Below are positions 1 through 10,286 of a stretch of DNA of 64,000 nt, in pieces. The DNA is from Oscillospiraceae bacterium (GTDB taxonomy: Bacteria > Bacillota > Clostridia > Oscillospirales > CAG-272), in contig SVTP01000006.1 in the NCBI GenBank assembly GCA_015063725.1, positions 1-64,000 on the forward strand. Reading direction: 5' to 3'. A program made the position numbers and the translations under genes. Position 1 is the stretch's first letter; the number at the start of each line of letters is the position of its first letter. The notes beneath the pieces are model-generated. The model ran no database searches and had not been told where the DNA came from. It was given only the letters and a program-made list of their open reading frames with translations.

Positions 1-1
1 G

Positions 2-3000
2 CCCGAGACCATCAACTATAGAACGCTCAAGGCAGAGGTCGGCGGACTGTTCTGCGAGCGTATTTTCGGTCCCAGCAAAGATGGCGCTTGTATGTGCGGC
101 AAGTATAAGAACTCGCACAGCAAAGAGATCATCAAGTGCGAAAAGTGCGGCGTTGACGTAACCACCAAAAAGGTGCGCCGCGAGCGTATGGGACACATTG
201 AGCTTGCCGCTCCCGTTTCTCACATCTGGTATTTCAAGGCAGTGCCTTCCCGCATGGCTTTGGTTCTGGATATGTCTCCCAAGGCGTTGGAGCAGGTACT
301 CTATTTTGCAGAGAACGTGGTTCTCGATCCCGGCCACACTCCCTTGGAGAAGGGCCTGGTTCTTTCCGAGAAGCAATACGTTGAATACCGCGAGCTGTAC
401 GGCAACGAGTTCCGCACCGGCATGGGTGCTGAGGCTATCAAGGAGCTTTTGCAGGGCATCGACATCGAGGCTCTGGCAGAGTCCCTGAAGGAAGAGCTTG
501 CACAGGCTACCGGTCAGAAAAAGACACGCGTGATCAAGAGACTGGAGGTCGTTGAGGCATTCCGTAAGTCGGGTAACCATCTGGATTGGATGATCCTGGA
601 TGCTATCCCCGTACTGCCTCCCGAGATCCGTCCTATGGTTCAGCTGGACGGCGGACGCTTTGCATCCTCAGACCTCAACGAGCTGTACCGTCGCGTGATC
701 AGTCGTAACAACCGTCTGAAGAAGCTGATGGAGATCCGCACACCCGAGATCGTCATCAGAAACGAAAAGAGAATGCTGCAGGAGGCAGTAGACGCGCTTA
801 TTGATAACGGCAAGCGCGGCAAGCCCGTAACAGGCCCCTCCAACCGTCCTCTCAAGTCGCTCTCCGAGATGCTGCGCGGTAAGCAAGGTCGCTTCCGTCA
901 AAACCTGCTCGGTAAGCGTGTTGACTACTCCGGCCGTTCGGTTATCGTTGTAGGTCCTAACCTCAAGATCTACCAATGCGGTCTGCCCAAGGAAATGGCA
1001 ATCGAGCTGTTCAAGCCCTTTGTTATCAAGAGACTTGTTGAAATGGGCAAGGCAACCAACGTAAAGGACGCACAAAAGAAGATCGACCGCGCATACGATC
1101 CCGCAAACGCTTGCGTTTGGGATGCGCTGGAAAACGTAATCAAGGAGCACCCTGTGCTGCTCAACCGTGCACCTACTCTGCACCGTCTTTCCATTCAAGC
1201 ATTCGAGCCTGTATTGGTTGAAGGCCGTGCAATCAAGCTGCACCCGCTGGTATGTACTGCGTTTAACGCAGACTTTGACGGCGACCAGATGCCCGTACAC
1301 GTTCCGCTTTCCGCAGAGGCACAAGCAGAGGCTCGCTTCCTGATGCTCTCCGCTAACAACCTGCTCAAGCCCATGGACGGTAAGGCAGTAACCGTACCCT
1401 CGCAGGATATGATCCTGGGTGCTTACTACCTGACCATGGAAAAGGACGGCGAGCCCGGCGACCGCGTTCCCATGACCGACGAGAACGGCAACGTTGTTCG
1501 CGATGAGAACGGCGAGATCGTTTACAAGTACCATATGTACCGCAACGAGGACGAGGCTATGATGGCTTATGCCAACGGCACACTCGGTCTGCACTCCAAG
1601 ATCAAGATCCGCCTGGTGCGTGAGATCAACGGCGAGGAGAAGTCCGACGTGATCGTTACCACCCTCGGTCGCCTCATCTACAATAAGGTAATTCCTCAAA
1701 ACCTTGGCTTTGTAGATCGCTCCAAGCCCGAAAACGCACTCAAGCTTGAGGTCGAGTTCGTTATCAAAAAGAAGCAGCTCGGTCAGATCCTTGACCGCTG
1801 CATCCGCAACAACGGCCCCGACGTTTGCGCAAGAATGCTGGACGACATCAAGGCGCTCGGTTACCAATACTCTACCAGAGCTTCCTTCTCGATCTCGGTT
1901 TACGATATGACCATCCCGAAGGAAAAATCCGAATATATTGACGCTGCACAAAAGCAGGTTGACGTCCTCAACGACTACTACCGCATGGGTCTGTACTCTG
2001 ACGAGGAGCGTTACAGCGCTGTTATCAAGCTGTGGGATAAGACCACCGATGACGTAACCGCTGCACTGCAAAACAGCTTCAGCCAATTCAACCCGATCAA
2101 GATCATGTCCGATTCCGGAGCCCGTGGTTCTATCGCACAGATGCGTCAGCTTGCAGGTATGCGTGGCTTGATGTTTGCAACCAACGGACGTACCATCGAG
2201 GTACCGATCAAATCCAACTTCCGTGAAGGCTTGAACATTCTCGAGTACTTCATGGGTGCAAAGGGTTCCCGTAAGTCCCTGTCCGATACGGCTCTCCGTA
2301 CTGCAGACTCCGGTTACCTGACGCGCCGTCTTGTTGACGTATCGCAAGAGGTCATCGTTCGCGAGATCAAGTGCGACTCCAAGACACCCACTTATATTAC
2401 CGACATCATGGACGAAAAGAACAATGTTCTCGAGCCCCTGTCCGACCGTATCATCGGCCGCTTTACCATGGGCGAGGTCGTTCATCCCACAACCGGTGAG
2501 GTTATCGTTGGCGACGACGAAATGATCACCGATGAAGCTGCAGAGCGCATCACCGCCGCAGGCATCAAGGGCGTCAACATCCGCACAGTTATCCAGTGCC
2601 ATGCAAAGCAGGGTATTTGCGCACACTGCTACGGTGCCGACCTTGCAAACGGCAAGCTGGTCAATGTTGGTGAGGCTGTTGGTATCATTGCCGCACAGTC
2701 CATCGGTGAACCCGGTACGCAGTTGACCATGAGAACCTTCCACTCCGGTGGTGTTGCAGGTTCCGACATTACCCAAGGTCTGCCTCGTGTTGAAGAGCTC
2801 TTTGAAGCACGTCAGCCCAAAAAGCCCGCCGTTATCAGCGAAATCCGCGGTACGGCACACATCGGCATGGCAGAAAACTCCAACATTCACACCGTTACCG
2901 TTCGTCCCGATGCAGAGCAACCCGAGGGCGTTGTTGCCGAGGTTAAGGAATATCAGATTCCTTACGGCACCAAGCTGTCCATCATTGAAGGTCAGCATCT

Positions 3001-3535
3001 CGAGGTCGGTGAGGCTATGACCGAAGGCAACAAGGCTCCCGCCGATATTATGAGAGTTCTTGGTCTGGATGCCGTTTACGAGTATCTGATCAAGGAAATT
3101 CAAAAGGTTTACCGTTCGCAAGCTTGTAACGTAAACGATAAGCACGTTGAGATCATCGCGCGCCAGATGACCAGAAAGATGAAGGTTGAGGACAGCGGCA
3201 GCACCGATCTGCTTGTTGGCTCCAATATCGACGTTCTGGATCTCGAAAGAGCAAACGAAGAGGTTGACGCTCGCATCGCTGCAGGCGAAGAGGGACTCAC
3301 CCATGCAACGGGTAGCACCATTCTCTTGGGTATTACCAAGGCATCTCTGCAAACAGAATCCTTTATGTCCGCAGCATCCTTCCAGGAGACCACCAAGGTT
3401 CTTACCGAGGCGGCTATCCACGGTAAGGTTGACTACCTGCGCGGTCTTAAGGAAAACGTCATCATTGGTAAGCTGATCCCTGCCGGCACCGGCATGGATT
3501 GCTACAAGGGCGTTGGCGTTCGCAAGGTACAGTAA
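2..3535 (+). CDS. rpoC: RNA polymerase subunit beta' (5' end outside window)
   Basis: Catalytic large subunit of RNA polymerase; the first codons lie before the window and 1177 residues are visible. The reading frame is open from base 2. In order it shows the first zinc finger (CMCGKY, then CEKCG), the double-psi barrel loop NADFDGDQM at 1265-1291 that holds the catalytic magnesium, the trigger-loop region around 2240-2330 (FREGLN, then [10 protein letters not shown]) and the second zinc site (C-x6-C-x2-C in [14 protein letters not shown]). The residue after DQM is Pro (1292-1294), where nearly all bacteria have Ala. The stop at 3533-3535 is followed by a perfect 12-bp inverted repeat. rpoB is expected just upstream and the str operon follows, the usual Firmicutes order, interrupted here by one oxidoreductase gene. 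Confidence 0.98.
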   Translation, partial: PETINYRTLKAEVGGLFCERIFGPSKDGACMCGKYKNSHSKEIIKCEKCGVDVTTKKVRRERMGHIELAAPVSHIWYFKAVPSRMALVLDMSPKALEQVLYFAENVVLDPGHTPLEKGLVLSEKQYVEYRELYGNEFRTGMGAEAIKELLQGIDIEALAESLKEELAQATGQKKTRVIKRLEVVEAFRKSGNHLDWMILDAIPVLPPEIRPMVQLDGGRFASSDLNELYRRVISRNNRLKKLMEIRTPEIVIRNEKRMLQEAVDALIDNGKRGKPVTGPSNRPLKSLSEMLRGKQGRFRQNLLGKRVDYSGRSVIVVGPNLKIYQCGLPKEMAIELFKPFVIKRLVEMGKATNVKDAQKKIDRAYDPANACVWDALENVIKEHPVLLNRAPTLHRLSIQAFEPVLVEGRAIKLHPLVCTAFNADFDGDQMPVHVPLSAEAQAEARFLMLSANNLLKPMDGKAVTVPSQDMILGAYYLTMEKDGEPGDRVPMTDENGNVVRDENGEIVYKYHMYRNEDEAMMAYANGTLGLHSKIKIRLVREINGEEKSDVIVTTLGRLIYNKVIPQNLGFVDRSKPENALKLEVEFVIKKKQLGQILDRCIRNNGPDVCARMLDDIKALGYQYSTRASFSISVYDMTIPKEKSEYIDAAQKQVDVLNDYYRMGLYSDEERYSAVIKLWDKTTDDVTAALQNSFSQFNPIKIMSDSGARGSIAQMRQLAGMRGLMFATNGRTIEVPIKSNFREGLNILEYFMGAKGSRKSLSDTALRTADSGYLTRRLVDVSQEVIVREIKCDSKTPTYITDIMDEKNNVLEPLSDRIIGRFTMGEVVHPTTGEVIVGDDEMITDEAAERITAAGIKGVNIRTVIQCHAKQGICAHCYGADLANGKLVNVGEAVGIIAAQSIGEPGTQLTMRTFHSGGVAGSDITQGLPRVEELFEARQPKKPAVISEIRGTAHIGMAENSNIHTVTVRPDAEQPEGVVAEVKEYQIPYGTKLSIIEGQHLEVGEAMTEGNKAPADIMRVLGLDAVYEYLIKEIQKVYRSQACNVNDKHVEIIARQMTRKMKVEDSGSTDLLVGSNIDVLDLERANEEVDARIAAGEEGLTHATGSTILLGITKASLQTESFMSAASFQETTKVLTEAAIHGKVDYLRGLKENVIIGKLIPAGTGMDCYKGVGVRKVQ

Positions 3536-3567
3536 TCCCAAACAAACGTTCATAAAAAACTGTAATA

Positions 3568-3599
3568 TACGGAGGAAGCTCAAACGGGCTTCCTCCGTA
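3568..3599 (+). terminator. Perfect 12-bp hairpin after rpoC
   Basis: Arms 3568-3579 and 3588-3599 are perfectly complementary with an 8-base loop. It sits 32 bases after the rpoC stop, but no T-run follows, so it may be a transcript-end stabiliser or a weak terminator rather than a classic intrinsic one. Confidence 0.5.
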
Positions 3600-3630
3600 G
3601 GGTTATCACCATCAAGAAAGGGAATTGATT

Positions 3631-4479
3631 ATGAAAAAGATCGGCTTTATTGATTGTTATTTGAGCAACTGGCACGCAAACAACTATCCTGCATGGATCC
3701 GTGAATCCTGCCAGGAGCGCGGACTTGAATATGAACTCGCATACGCTTGGGCAGAGGTTGAGGTCTCTCCCCGCGACGGCAAGACCACTGATGAGTGGTG
3801 CGCAGAGAACAACGCCATTCGTTGCAACTCCATTGAGGAGATCTGCGAAAAGAGTGACGTGCTCTTTATTCTCGCTCCCACCAATCCCGAAAAGCACCTT
3901 GAGTACGCAAAGACCGCGCTCAAGTACGGCAAACGCACCTACATTGACAAGACCTTTACGCCCAACTATGCCGAGGCGGCAGAGATTTTTGCCATTGCCG
4001 ACCAGTATGGCACCGCGTGCTTCAGCACCTCTGCTCTCCGCTATGGCACCGAGCTGGATACATTTGAGAACCCTCAAAAGGTCATCACCACAGGTGCAGG
4101 ACGCACCCCCGACGAGTACATCGTTCACCAGGTAGAAATGATCGTTAAGCTCCTTGGCTGCAACACCAAGGCAGTTAAGGCAACCAAAGAGAGCGACACC
4201 AGAGTGGTTTATGACATTGCTTTTGCCGACGGCAAGAGTGCAACCGCTATCTGGGATCAAAGACTTGGCTTTACCGCAACCGCCATCAACGAGAAGGGCG
4301 AGGAGGATAAAAAGTCGATCAACTCTCCTTTCTTCAAGATCCTGTTGGATAAGATCATCGTCTTCTTTGAGACCGGCGAGGTTGATTTTGACCGCGCAGA
4401 GACCTTGACGTGCATGAATCTTCGTGAGCATATGCTTGTCAACGAGGGCGAGTGGGAAGAGGTCGCACCCGTAGTATAA
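3631..4479 (+). CDS. Gfo/Idh/MocA-family oxidoreductase
   Basis: Predicted NAD(P)-dependent sugar or polyol dehydrogenase-like protein of 282 aa; substrate unknown. The start is ATG 3631 behind a GAAAGGG site; an in-frame TTG six bases upstream is less likely. The N-terminal half looks like a Rossmann domain (VLFILAPTNPEKHLEYAKTAL) and contains YIDKTFTPN, where DKTF replaces the EKP motif of classic members. The C-terminal half is the shorter substrate domain. It lies between rpoC and rpsL with no strong promoter of its own visible, so read-through from rpoC is plausible. It is unrelated in function to its neighbours. The family is fairly clear, the specific reaction is not. Confidence 0.7.
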   Translation: MKKIGFIDCYLSNWHANNYPAWIRESCQERGLEYELAYAWAEVEVSPRDGKTTDEWCAENNAIRCNSIEEICEKSDVLFILAPTNPEKHLEYAKTALKYGKRTYIDKTFTPNYAEAAEIFAIADQYGTACFSTSALRYGTELDTFENPQKVITTGAGRTPDEYIVHQVEMIVKLLGCNTKAVKATKESDTRVVYDIAFADGKSATAIWDQRLGFTATAINEKGEEDKKSINSPFFKILLDKIIVFFETGEVDFDRAETLTCMNLREHMLVNEGEWEEVAPVV

Positions 4480-4623
4480 GCATCTAAAAGCTCCGGGTTA
4501 CAAGACCTACGACAAAATGTCGTTGGTAACCCCAAAAACCGCAAAAATATAAACAAAGGATTGTCCTACACTTGCGCTAAAATTGTGCAAAAAGTAGAAA
4601 AATTCACACAAAACACATAATTC

Positions 4624-4652
4624 TTGACAAAATCGCCCGTAAGTGGTATAAT
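4624..4652 (+). promoter_or_regulatory. SigA promoter of the str operon
   Basis: TTGACA (4624-4629), a 17-bp spacer and TATAAT (4647-4652): a full consensus match, with AGTGG just before the -10. It stands 139 bases upstream of rpsL and should drive rpsL-rpsG-fusA-tuf. Confidence 0.9.
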
Positions 4653-4790
4653 AGATTGTAATTGTGAGAGTATGCCCAAACTATGCCTGTTTGTAAATAC
4701 CTTGCAACCTAAAAACGGCAGAATCACACGACTGCGGTCGGGTGTCTGTATATAAACATTAAATTTCGGAAGAAGGAGGAAACTTGAAGA
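4653..4790 (+). other. Leader of the str operon mRNA
   Basis: About 135 bases between the promoter and rpsL. It has short self-complementary stretches (for example ACACGACTGCGGTCGGGTGT around 4726-4746) and a strong AGAAGGAGG site at 4771-4779. Ribosomal-protein leaders often carry autoregulatory structures, but no known motif was recognised here. Confidence 0.4.
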
Positions 4791-5207
4791 ATGCCAACCT
4801 TTAACCAGCTTGTCAGACAGGGACGCGGCGAAAAGATTTACAAATCTAAGTCTCCTGTTCTTCAAAAGGGTTTTAACTCTCTGAAGAACGCAGCAGTAGA
4901 TCAATCTGCACCGCAAAAAAGAGGCGTTTGCACAAAGGTATCTACCACCAGCCCTAAGAAGCCTAACTCTGCAATGAGAAAGATCGCAAGAGTTCGTCTT
5001 ACCAACGGCATGGAAGCAACCGTTTATATTCCCGGTATCGGACACAACCTGCAAGAGCACTCGGTCGTTCTGATCAGAGGAGGTCGTGTAAGAGACCTTC
5101 CTGGTGTGCGTTATCACATCATTCGCGGAACGCTGGATGCACAGGGCGTTGCAAACCGCAACCAGAGCCGTTCTAAGTACGGCGCAAAGAGAGCAAAGAA
5201 GAAGTAA
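4791..5207 (+). CDS. rpsL: Small ribosomal subunit protein uS12
   Basis: Decoding-centre protein of the 30S subunit, 138 aa, the usual Firmicutes length. The start follows AGAAGGAGG. The PKKPNSA loop is present with Lys at position 56. In the second loop, [10 protein letters not shown], residue 101 (bases 5091-5093, AGA) is Arg, where most bacteria have Lys; this equals position 87/88 in E. coli and M. tuberculosis numbering. First gene of the str operon, under the strong promoter at 4624-4652. Identification is certain. Confidence 0.98.
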   Translation: MPTFNQLVRQGRGEKIYKSKSPVLQKGFNSLKNAAVDQSAPQKRGVCTKVSTTSPKKPNSAMRKIARVRLTNGMEATVYIPGIGHNLQEHSVVLIRGGRVRDLPGVRYHIIRGTLDAQGVANRNQSRSKYGAKRAKKK

Positions 5208-5376
5208 TTTTGCACTCTCGGGGTAACAAGTCCCCAAAATAACTAAAAAGCACCACTTGTCCCGTCCGACGTGTTTTTTCGTAAATTTAATGTTTATGTT
5301 CAAACCCGACGGCGCTAACAGAAGCTGCTTTTGAGTACCAATGATCTCATAATTATTAATGAAGGAGGGAAGTACA
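5208..5376 (+). other. rpsL-rpsG intercistronic region
   Basis: 169 bases between uS12 and uS7 genes, long for an operon of this type. It contains a small hairpin (CGGGGTAACAAGTCCCC region, 5219-5235) and pyrimidine-rich stretches. In E. coli the equivalent spacer binds uS7 for feedback control; whether this one does is an inference from position only. Confidence 0.4.
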
Positions 5377-5847
5377 GTGCCGAGAAGAGGTCGTATTACC
5401 AAAAGAGATGTATTGCCGGATCCGTTGTATGGCTCTAAGCTTGTAACCAAGCTGGTTAACAACGTAATGTACGACGGCAAGAAGGGCGTTGCTCAAACCA
5501 TCGTTTACGATGCATTCAAGATCATCGAAGAAAAGCTGGGCCAAAACGCTCTTGAAGTGTTCCAAGAAGCACTTGAAAACATTATGCCTGTTCTGGAAGT
5601 TAAGGCTCGCCGTGTAGGTGGTTCCACCTACCAGGTACCTATGGAGGTCAGAGCAGAGCGTCGCCAAACCCTTGGTTTGCGTTGGCTCATTCTCTTTGCA
5701 AGAAAGCGCGGAGAGAGAACCATGGCTGAGAGACTCGCTGGCGAGATCATCGACGCTAAGAACAGTGCCGGCGGCGCCTTCAAAAAGAAGGAAGAAACTC
5801 ACCGTATGGCAGAAGCAAACAAGGCGTTTGCACACTACCGTTATTAA
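5377..5847 (+). CDS. rpsG: Small ribosomal subunit protein uS7
   Basis: Head protein of the 30S subunit that nucleates 3'-domain assembly of 16S rRNA, 156 aa, the standard bacterial length. The start is GTG 5377 behind GAAGGAGGG; an in-frame ATG at 5359 overlaps that ribosome-binding site and is rejected. The N-terminus [15 protein letters not shown] and the motif [11 protein letters not shown] are typical. Second gene of the str operon. Confidence 0.98.
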   Translation: MPRRGRITKRDVLPDPLYGSKLVTKLVNNVMYDGKKGVAQTIVYDAFKIIEEKLGQNALEVFQEALENIMPVLEVKARRVGGSTYQVPMEVRAERRQTLGLRWLILFARKRGERTMAERLAGEIIDAKNSAGGAFKKKEETHRMAEANKAFAHYRY

Positions 5848-5882
5848 TTTGTTTGCGTTTACTGATTTAAGGAGACAAATTA

Positions 5883-7967
5883 ATGGCAAGAGAATATTCG
5901 CTTGAAAATACCCGAAATATAGGTATCATGGCTCATATTGACGCCGGAAAGACCACCACCACCGAGCGTATCCTGTTCTACACAGGTAAAACGCACAAGC
6001 TGGGTGAAACTCACGAAGGCGCAGCTACCATGGACTGGATGGCACAGGAGCAGGAAAGAGGTATTACCATTACCTCGGCTGCTACCACATGCTTCTGGAA
6101 GGGTAACAGAGTCAATATCATTGATACCCCCGGCCACGTCGACTTTACCGTAGAGGTAGAGCGTTCCCTGCGTGTTCTGGACGGTTCTGTAACCGTTATG
6201 TGCGCAAAGGGCGGCGTTGAGCCCCAGTCTGAAACCGTTTGGCGTCAGGCTGACAAATACAGAGTACCGCGTATGATCTATGTTAATAAGATGGACATCA
6301 CCGGTGCCGATTTCTATCACGTAATTGACATGATTCATCAGAGACTGCGCGCAAATGCAGTTCCGATCCAACTCCCCGTAGGTAAGGATATGACCTTCCG
6401 CGGTATCGTGGACCTGATGAACATGGAAGCAGACATCTATTATGATGATCTGGGTAAGGACGTTCGCGTGGAGCCTATCCCCGAGGATATGGTCGACCTT
6501 GCAAACGAATGGCGTGAGAAGATGGTTGAAGCTATCGCATCTACCGATGACGATCTGATGGAGAAGTACCTCGAGGGTGAGGAGATCTCTGTGGACGAGC
6601 TCAAGGTTGCCCTGCGTAAGGCTACCATCGATAACGCAATCGTTCCTGTTGTTTGCGGTACCTCTTACCGTAACAAGGGTGTTCAGAAGCTTCTGGACGC
6701 AATCATCGACTATATGCCTGCTCCTACCGACATCGCTGCTATTCGCGGTATTAACCCGAAGACAGAAGCTGAGGAGGAGAGACGTTCTTCCGATACCGAG
6801 CCTTTTTCTGCTCTGGCATTCAAGATTATGACCGACCCGTTTGTTGGAAAGCTTTGCTACTTCCGCGTTTACTCCGGTTCTATTAAAGCGGGTGAAACCG
6901 TTTATAACTCTACCAAGGGTAAAAACGAGCGTCTGGGCAGAATTTTGCAGATGCACGCAAATGAAAGAAAAGATATCGACTGCTGCTACGCAGGTGATAT
7001 CGCTGCTGCGATCGGTATTAAAAACACCACAACGGGTGATACCTTCTGTGATGAGAAGCATCCCGTTATCCTGGAATCTATGGAATTCCCGGAACCCGTT
7101 ATCAGCGTTGCAATCGAGCCCAAGACCCGCGCAGGTCAGGAAAAAATGGGTATTGCCCTCTCCAAGCTGGCAGAGGAAGACCCCACCTTCCGCACCTACA
7201 CGGATGAAGAGACTGGACAAACCATTATTGCCGGCATGGGTGAATTGCACCTGGATATTATTGTAGATAGACTCCTTCGCGAGTTTAAGGTAGAAGCAAA
7301 CATCGGTAAGCCTCAGGTTGCATACAAGGAGACCGTGCGCAAGCAGATCAACCATGAATGCAAGTATAAGAAGCAGTCCGGTGGTTCCGGTCAGTACGGC
7401 CACGTTAAGATCATCCTCGAGCCCAACGAACCCGGCAAGGGTTATGAGTTTGTTAACTCCGTTACAGGCGGCGCGATCCCCAAGGAATTCATCCCTGCGG
7501 TCGATCACGGTATTCAGGGTGCTATGCAGTGCGGCGTTCTGGCAGGCTACAACGTAGTAGACGTTAAGGTAACGCTCTACGACGGTTCCTACCACGAGGT
7601 CGACTCCTCTGAAATGGCATTCAAGATCGCCGGTTCTATGGCGTTCAAGGAGGCTATGAGAAAGGCAGATCCCGTTCTCACCGAGCCTATCACCAAGGTT
7701 GTTACCATCGTTCCCGAGGACTATATGGGTGACGTTATCGGCGACTTCAACAGCCGTCGCGGACAGATCCTCTCTATGGAGTCCACCATCCCCGGTGTTC
7801 AAGAGATCACCGCATACGTTCCGCTTTCCAATATGTTCGGTTATGCAACCGATCTGCGTTCCAAAACGCAGGGCCGCGGACAGTATTCTATGGAGCCCAG
7901 CCACTTTGCTGAAGTTCCGAAGTCCATTCAGGAAACGATTATCAAGGAGCGCGGCAAGAACGCGTAA
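5883..7967 (+). CDS. fusA: Elongation factor G
   Basis: Translocase GTPase, 694 aa, full length. G1 is [10 protein letters not shown] near residue 18, G2/switch I ends in RGITITSA, G3 is DTPGHVDF and G4 is NKMD. Domain II, the domain III segment [10 protein letters not shown], domain IV with [12 protein letters not shown], and the domain V C-terminus all follow in order. The start ATG 5883 has AAGGAG 12 bases upstream. It is 35 bases after rpsG and 79 bases before tuf, in the str operon. A second translational GTPase, TypA, is encoded at 61218-63062. Confidence 0.98.
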   Translation: MAREYSLENTRNIGIMAHIDAGKTTTTERILFYTGKTHKLGETHEGAATMDWMAQEQERGITITSAATTCFWKGNRVNIIDTPGHVDFTVEVERSLRVLDGSVTVMCAKGGVEPQSETVWRQADKYRVPRMIYVNKMDITGADFYHVIDMIHQRLRANAVPIQLPVGKDMTFRGIVDLMNMEADIYYDDLGKDVRVEPIPEDMVDLANEWREKMVEAIASTDDDLMEKYLEGEEISVDELKVALRKATIDNAIVPVVCGTSYRNKGVQKLLDAIIDYMPAPTDIAAIRGINPKTEAEEERRSSDTEPFSALAFKIMTDPFVGKLCYFRVYSGSIKAGETVYNSTKGKNERLGRILQMHANERKDIDCCYAGDIAAAIGIKNTTTGDTFCDEKHPVILESMEFPEPVISVAIEPKTRAGQEKMGIALSKLAEEDPTFRTYTDEETGQTIIAGMGELHLDIIVDRLLREFKVEANIGKPQVAYKETVRKQINHECKYKKQSGGSGQYGHVKIILEPNEPGKGYEFVNSVTGGAIPKEFIPAVDHGIQGAMQCGVLAGYNVVDVKVTLYDGSYHEVDSSEMAFKIAGSMAFKEAMRKADPVLTEPITKVVTIVPEDYMGDVIGDFNSRRGQILSMESTIPGVQEITAYVPLSNMFGYATDLRSKTQGRGQYSMEPSHFAEVPKSIQETIIKERGKNA

Positions 7968-8046
7968 TTTGATATCGTAGCATAAAAACCAATTAAAATT
8001 AAAATAAAAAATAATTTATTAATTTACTTTACGGAGGAATTTAAAA

Positions 8047-9252
8047 ATGGGAAAAGCAACATTTGAACGTAGCAAGCCCCACGTTAACATTGGTACTATC
8101 GGTCACGTTGACCATGGTAAGACCACTCTGACCGCAGCTATCACTAAGACTCTCTCCCTCAGAAGCGGTAACGTTGAATTCTTGAGATATGACCAGATCG
8201 ACAACGCTCCCGAAGAGAAGGCAAGAGGTATTACAATTAACACCCGTCACGTTGAGTATGAGACCGAAAACCGTCACTACGCACACGTTGACTGCCCCGG
8301 CCACGCCGACTACGTTAAGAACATGATCACCGGTGCCGCTCAGATGGACGGCGCAATCCTCGTAGTTGCAGGTACCGACGGCCCTCTGCAACAAACCCGT
8401 GAGCACGTTCTGCTCGCTCGTCAGGTAGGCGTTCCTGCAATCGTTGTATTCATGAACAAGACCGACCTCGTTGATGACGATGAGCTGCTCGATCTCGTTG
8501 AGATGGAAATCCGTGATCTCCTCTCCACCTACGAGTTCCCCGGCGACGATCTCCCGATCGTTCGCGGTTCCGCTCGTGACGCTCTCGAGTCCACCAGCAC
8601 CGACCTCAGCTCCCCTGAGTACGCTTGCATCCTCGAGCTCATGAACGAAGTTGATAACTATATCCCCACTCCTGAGCGTCAGGCAGACCTCGCATTCCTG
8701 ATGCCCGTTGAGGACGTATTCTCCATTTCCGGTCGTGGTACCGTTGCTACCGGTCGTGTAGAGCGTGGTACCGTTAAGGTTGGCGACGTTGTTGAAATCG
8801 TTGGTCTGAAGGACGAAGCTTCCTCCACCACCGTTACCGGCGTTGAGATGTTCCACAAGCTCCTGCCTCAAGCAGAAGCAGGCGACAACATCGGTGCTCT
8901 GCTCCGTGGTGTAGCTAAGGACGAGATCGAAAGAGGTCAAGTTCTTGCTAAGCCCGGCTCCATCAAGCCCCACACCAAGTTCGTAGGCCAAGTTTACGTT
9001 CTTACCGAAAAGGAAGGCGGCCGTAAGAAGCCCTTCTTCTCCGGTTACAGACCTCAGTTCTATTTCAGAACCACCGACGTTACCGGTAACATCGAGCTTC
9101 CTGATGGCGTTGAGATGTGCCGCCCCGGTGACAACGTTGATATGACCGTTGAGCTCATTAAGCCCGTAGCTTGCGAGCAAGGTCTCCGTTTCGCTATCCG
9201 TGAGGGTGGTAGAACCGTTGGTTCCGGCGTTGTTGGTAGCATCGTTGACTAA
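8047..9252 (+). CDS. tuf: Elongation factor Tu
   Basis: GTPase that delivers aminoacyl-tRNA to the ribosome, 401 aa. G1 GHVDHGKT, G2 RGITIN, G3 DCPGHADY and G4 NKTD are present; domains II and III are complete and end in [15 protein letters not shown]. Deviations from common sequences include [10 protein letters not shown] (usually DGPMPQTREH) and the Ser-Ile-Val-Asp end. Start ATG 8047 behind GGAGG. Last gene of the str operon, closed by the terminator at 9289-9319. A second tuf copy outside the window cannot be excluded. Confidence 0.98.
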   Translation: MGKATFERSKPHVNIGTIGHVDHGKTTLTAAITKTLSLRSGNVEFLRYDQIDNAPEEKARGITINTRHVEYETENRHYAHVDCPGHADYVKNMITGAAQMDGAILVVAGTDGPLQQTREHVLLARQVGVPAIVVFMNKTDLVDDDELLDLVEMEIRDLLSTYEFPGDDLPIVRGSARDALESTSTDLSSPEYACILELMNEVDNYIPTPERQADLAFLMPVEDVFSISGRGTVATGRVERGTVKVGDVVEIVGLKDEASSTTVTGVEMFHKLLPQAEAGDNIGALLRGVAKDEIERGQVLAKPGSIKPHTKFVGQVYVLTEKEGGRKKPFFSGYRPQFYFRTTDVTGNIELPDGVEMCRPGDNVDMTVELIKPVACEQGLRFAIREGGRTVGSGVVGSIVD

Positions 9253-9288
9253 TTAACGTTTGTTAACACTTAGTTACTAAACCAATAT

Positions 9289-9319
9289 GGGTTGCTGTGC
9301 CAAGCACAGCAACCCTTTT
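9289..9319 (+). terminator. Terminator of the str operon
   Basis: 11-bp perfect stem (9289-9299 with 9305-9315), short loop, then TTTT. It lies 36 bases after the tuf stop. Confidence 0.9.
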
Positions 9320-9344
9320 GCAATCATACTATAAAACAAAAAAA

Positions 9345-9496
9345 CACTTGGGAAATGGTGAAATTCCATACCGGCAGTGAATATTTTTAGAAATAGAACA
9401 ATTCTAATTCTAAAAAATAAGTCTGCGAACCCTCAAAAAGAGGGCCGAACGGGTGAAAATCCCGTACCGACGGTACAGTCCGGATGGGAAAGGAGA
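9345..9496 (+). ncRNA. FMN riboswitch (RFN element)
   Basis: The aptamer core is recognisable: GGTGAAATTCC then ACCGGCAGT (9357-9386), a second arm with GGGTGAAAATCCCGTACCG (about 9455-9473) and the 3' signature AGTCCGGATGGGA (9477-9489). The variable arm carries an extra long AT-rich hairpin around 9388-9420. The 3' end runs into the AAAGGAG ribosome-binding site of ribU (9489-9495), and no terminator hairpin with a T-run lies before the gene. Control by hiding the ribosome-binding site when FMN binds is therefore the simplest reading. Confidence 0.95.
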
Positions 9497-9501
9497 AAAA
9501 T

Positions 9502-10176
9502 ATGAGTCGTTTGAGTTCTTCTAAAAAACTGCGCCGCATTGCTTTGATAGCAGTCTTTGGCGCGCTTGCATACGCTTTGATGCTGGTTATTCATTTCAAG
9601 GTATCGTTTTTGACGCTGGATCTGAAGGACGCGGTCATTACCTTGTCGGGGCTTTATTTTGGGCCCGGCGCGGCACTGTCGCTCTCGGTACTGGTGCCTC
9701 TGTTGGAGCTGATTTCGGTCAGCGATACAGGTCTTTACGGCTTTTTAATGAATTTCATCAGCACCGCGACGCTCTCCCTCACGGCATCCTTGATCTACCG
9801 CTACAAGCGGAGCTTGATGGGTGCTATCATAGCACTTTTGAGCGCCGCCGCAGCAACCGTTGGCGTGATGATGCTCTTCAATTTGTGGATCACTCCGTAC
9901 TATATGGGTGTTACCGTTGCCGATGTGCAAGCATTGATCCCGACGCTGCTCTTGCCCTTTAACACAGTCAAATCGCTGATGAACGTTGGCTTTGTTCTCC
10001 TGCTTTACAAACCGATCTCGGCAGTGATGCAACGCATGAAGCTGATTGAAAAAAGCACGCAGCAGCAAAAGCTGGATTGGCGTACCATTGCTGTTGCAGT
10101 GCTTGCTCTGGCTTTGATTGCGATTTCTCTTGGAATTGTATTCGGCGTGCTTGGCGGCAGATTTGAATGGCGTTAA
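9502..10176 (+). CDS. ribU: Riboflavin ECF transporter substrate-binding subunit RibU
   Basis: Integral membrane S-component that binds riboflavin and works with a shared ECF energy module encoded elsewhere; 224 aa. It has about five or six hydrophobic segments and the family motif FLTLDLKDAVITLSGLYFGP after TM1. The start is ATG 9502, directly behind AAAGGAG; an ATG at 9484 lies inside the riboswitch and is rejected. The FMN riboswitch supports the assignment strongly. A C-terminal hydrophobic helix (VAVLALALIAISLGIVFGVL) extends beyond the usual core. Confidence 0.92.
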   Translation: MSRLSSSKKLRRIALIAVFGALAYALMLVIHFKVSFLTLDLKDAVITLSGLYFGPGAALSLSVLVPLLELISVSDTGLYGFLMNFISTATLSLTASLIYRYKRSLMGAIIALLSAAAATVGVMMLFNLWITPYYMGVTVADVQALIPTLLLPFNTVKSLMNVGFVLLLYKPISAVMQRMKLIEKSTQQQKLDWRTIAVAVLALALIAISLGIVFGVLGGRFEWR

Positions 10177-10223
10177 TTGCAATACGTGTGCAAAAAACGG
10201 CATATTTTGACAAAAAGAAGCAA

Positions 10224-10260
10224 AAAAGAGCCGCGCAACCAATGGTTGCGCGGCTCTTTT
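10224..10260. terminator. Bidirectional terminator between ribU and the GH109-like gene
   Basis: A 17-bp perfect stem (10224-10240 with 10244-10260) and a 3-base loop, flanked by A-runs on the left and T-runs on the right, so it can end both converging transcripts. Confidence 0.9.
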
Positions 10261-10286
10261 TGTTGCGTTTTGACGCGTCTGAACGC

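Noticed and set aside
668..3583. A 971-codon open frame antisense to rpoC
   Set aside because: It is the mirror of a highly biased coding sequence; the sense frame is unmistakably RpoC and the antisense product has no recognisable domain or start signal.
3613..3630. Upstream TTG start (3625) for the oxidoreductase after rpoC
   Set aside because: ATG 3631 has better spacing to GAAAGGG and matches the expected N-terminus MKKIGFID.
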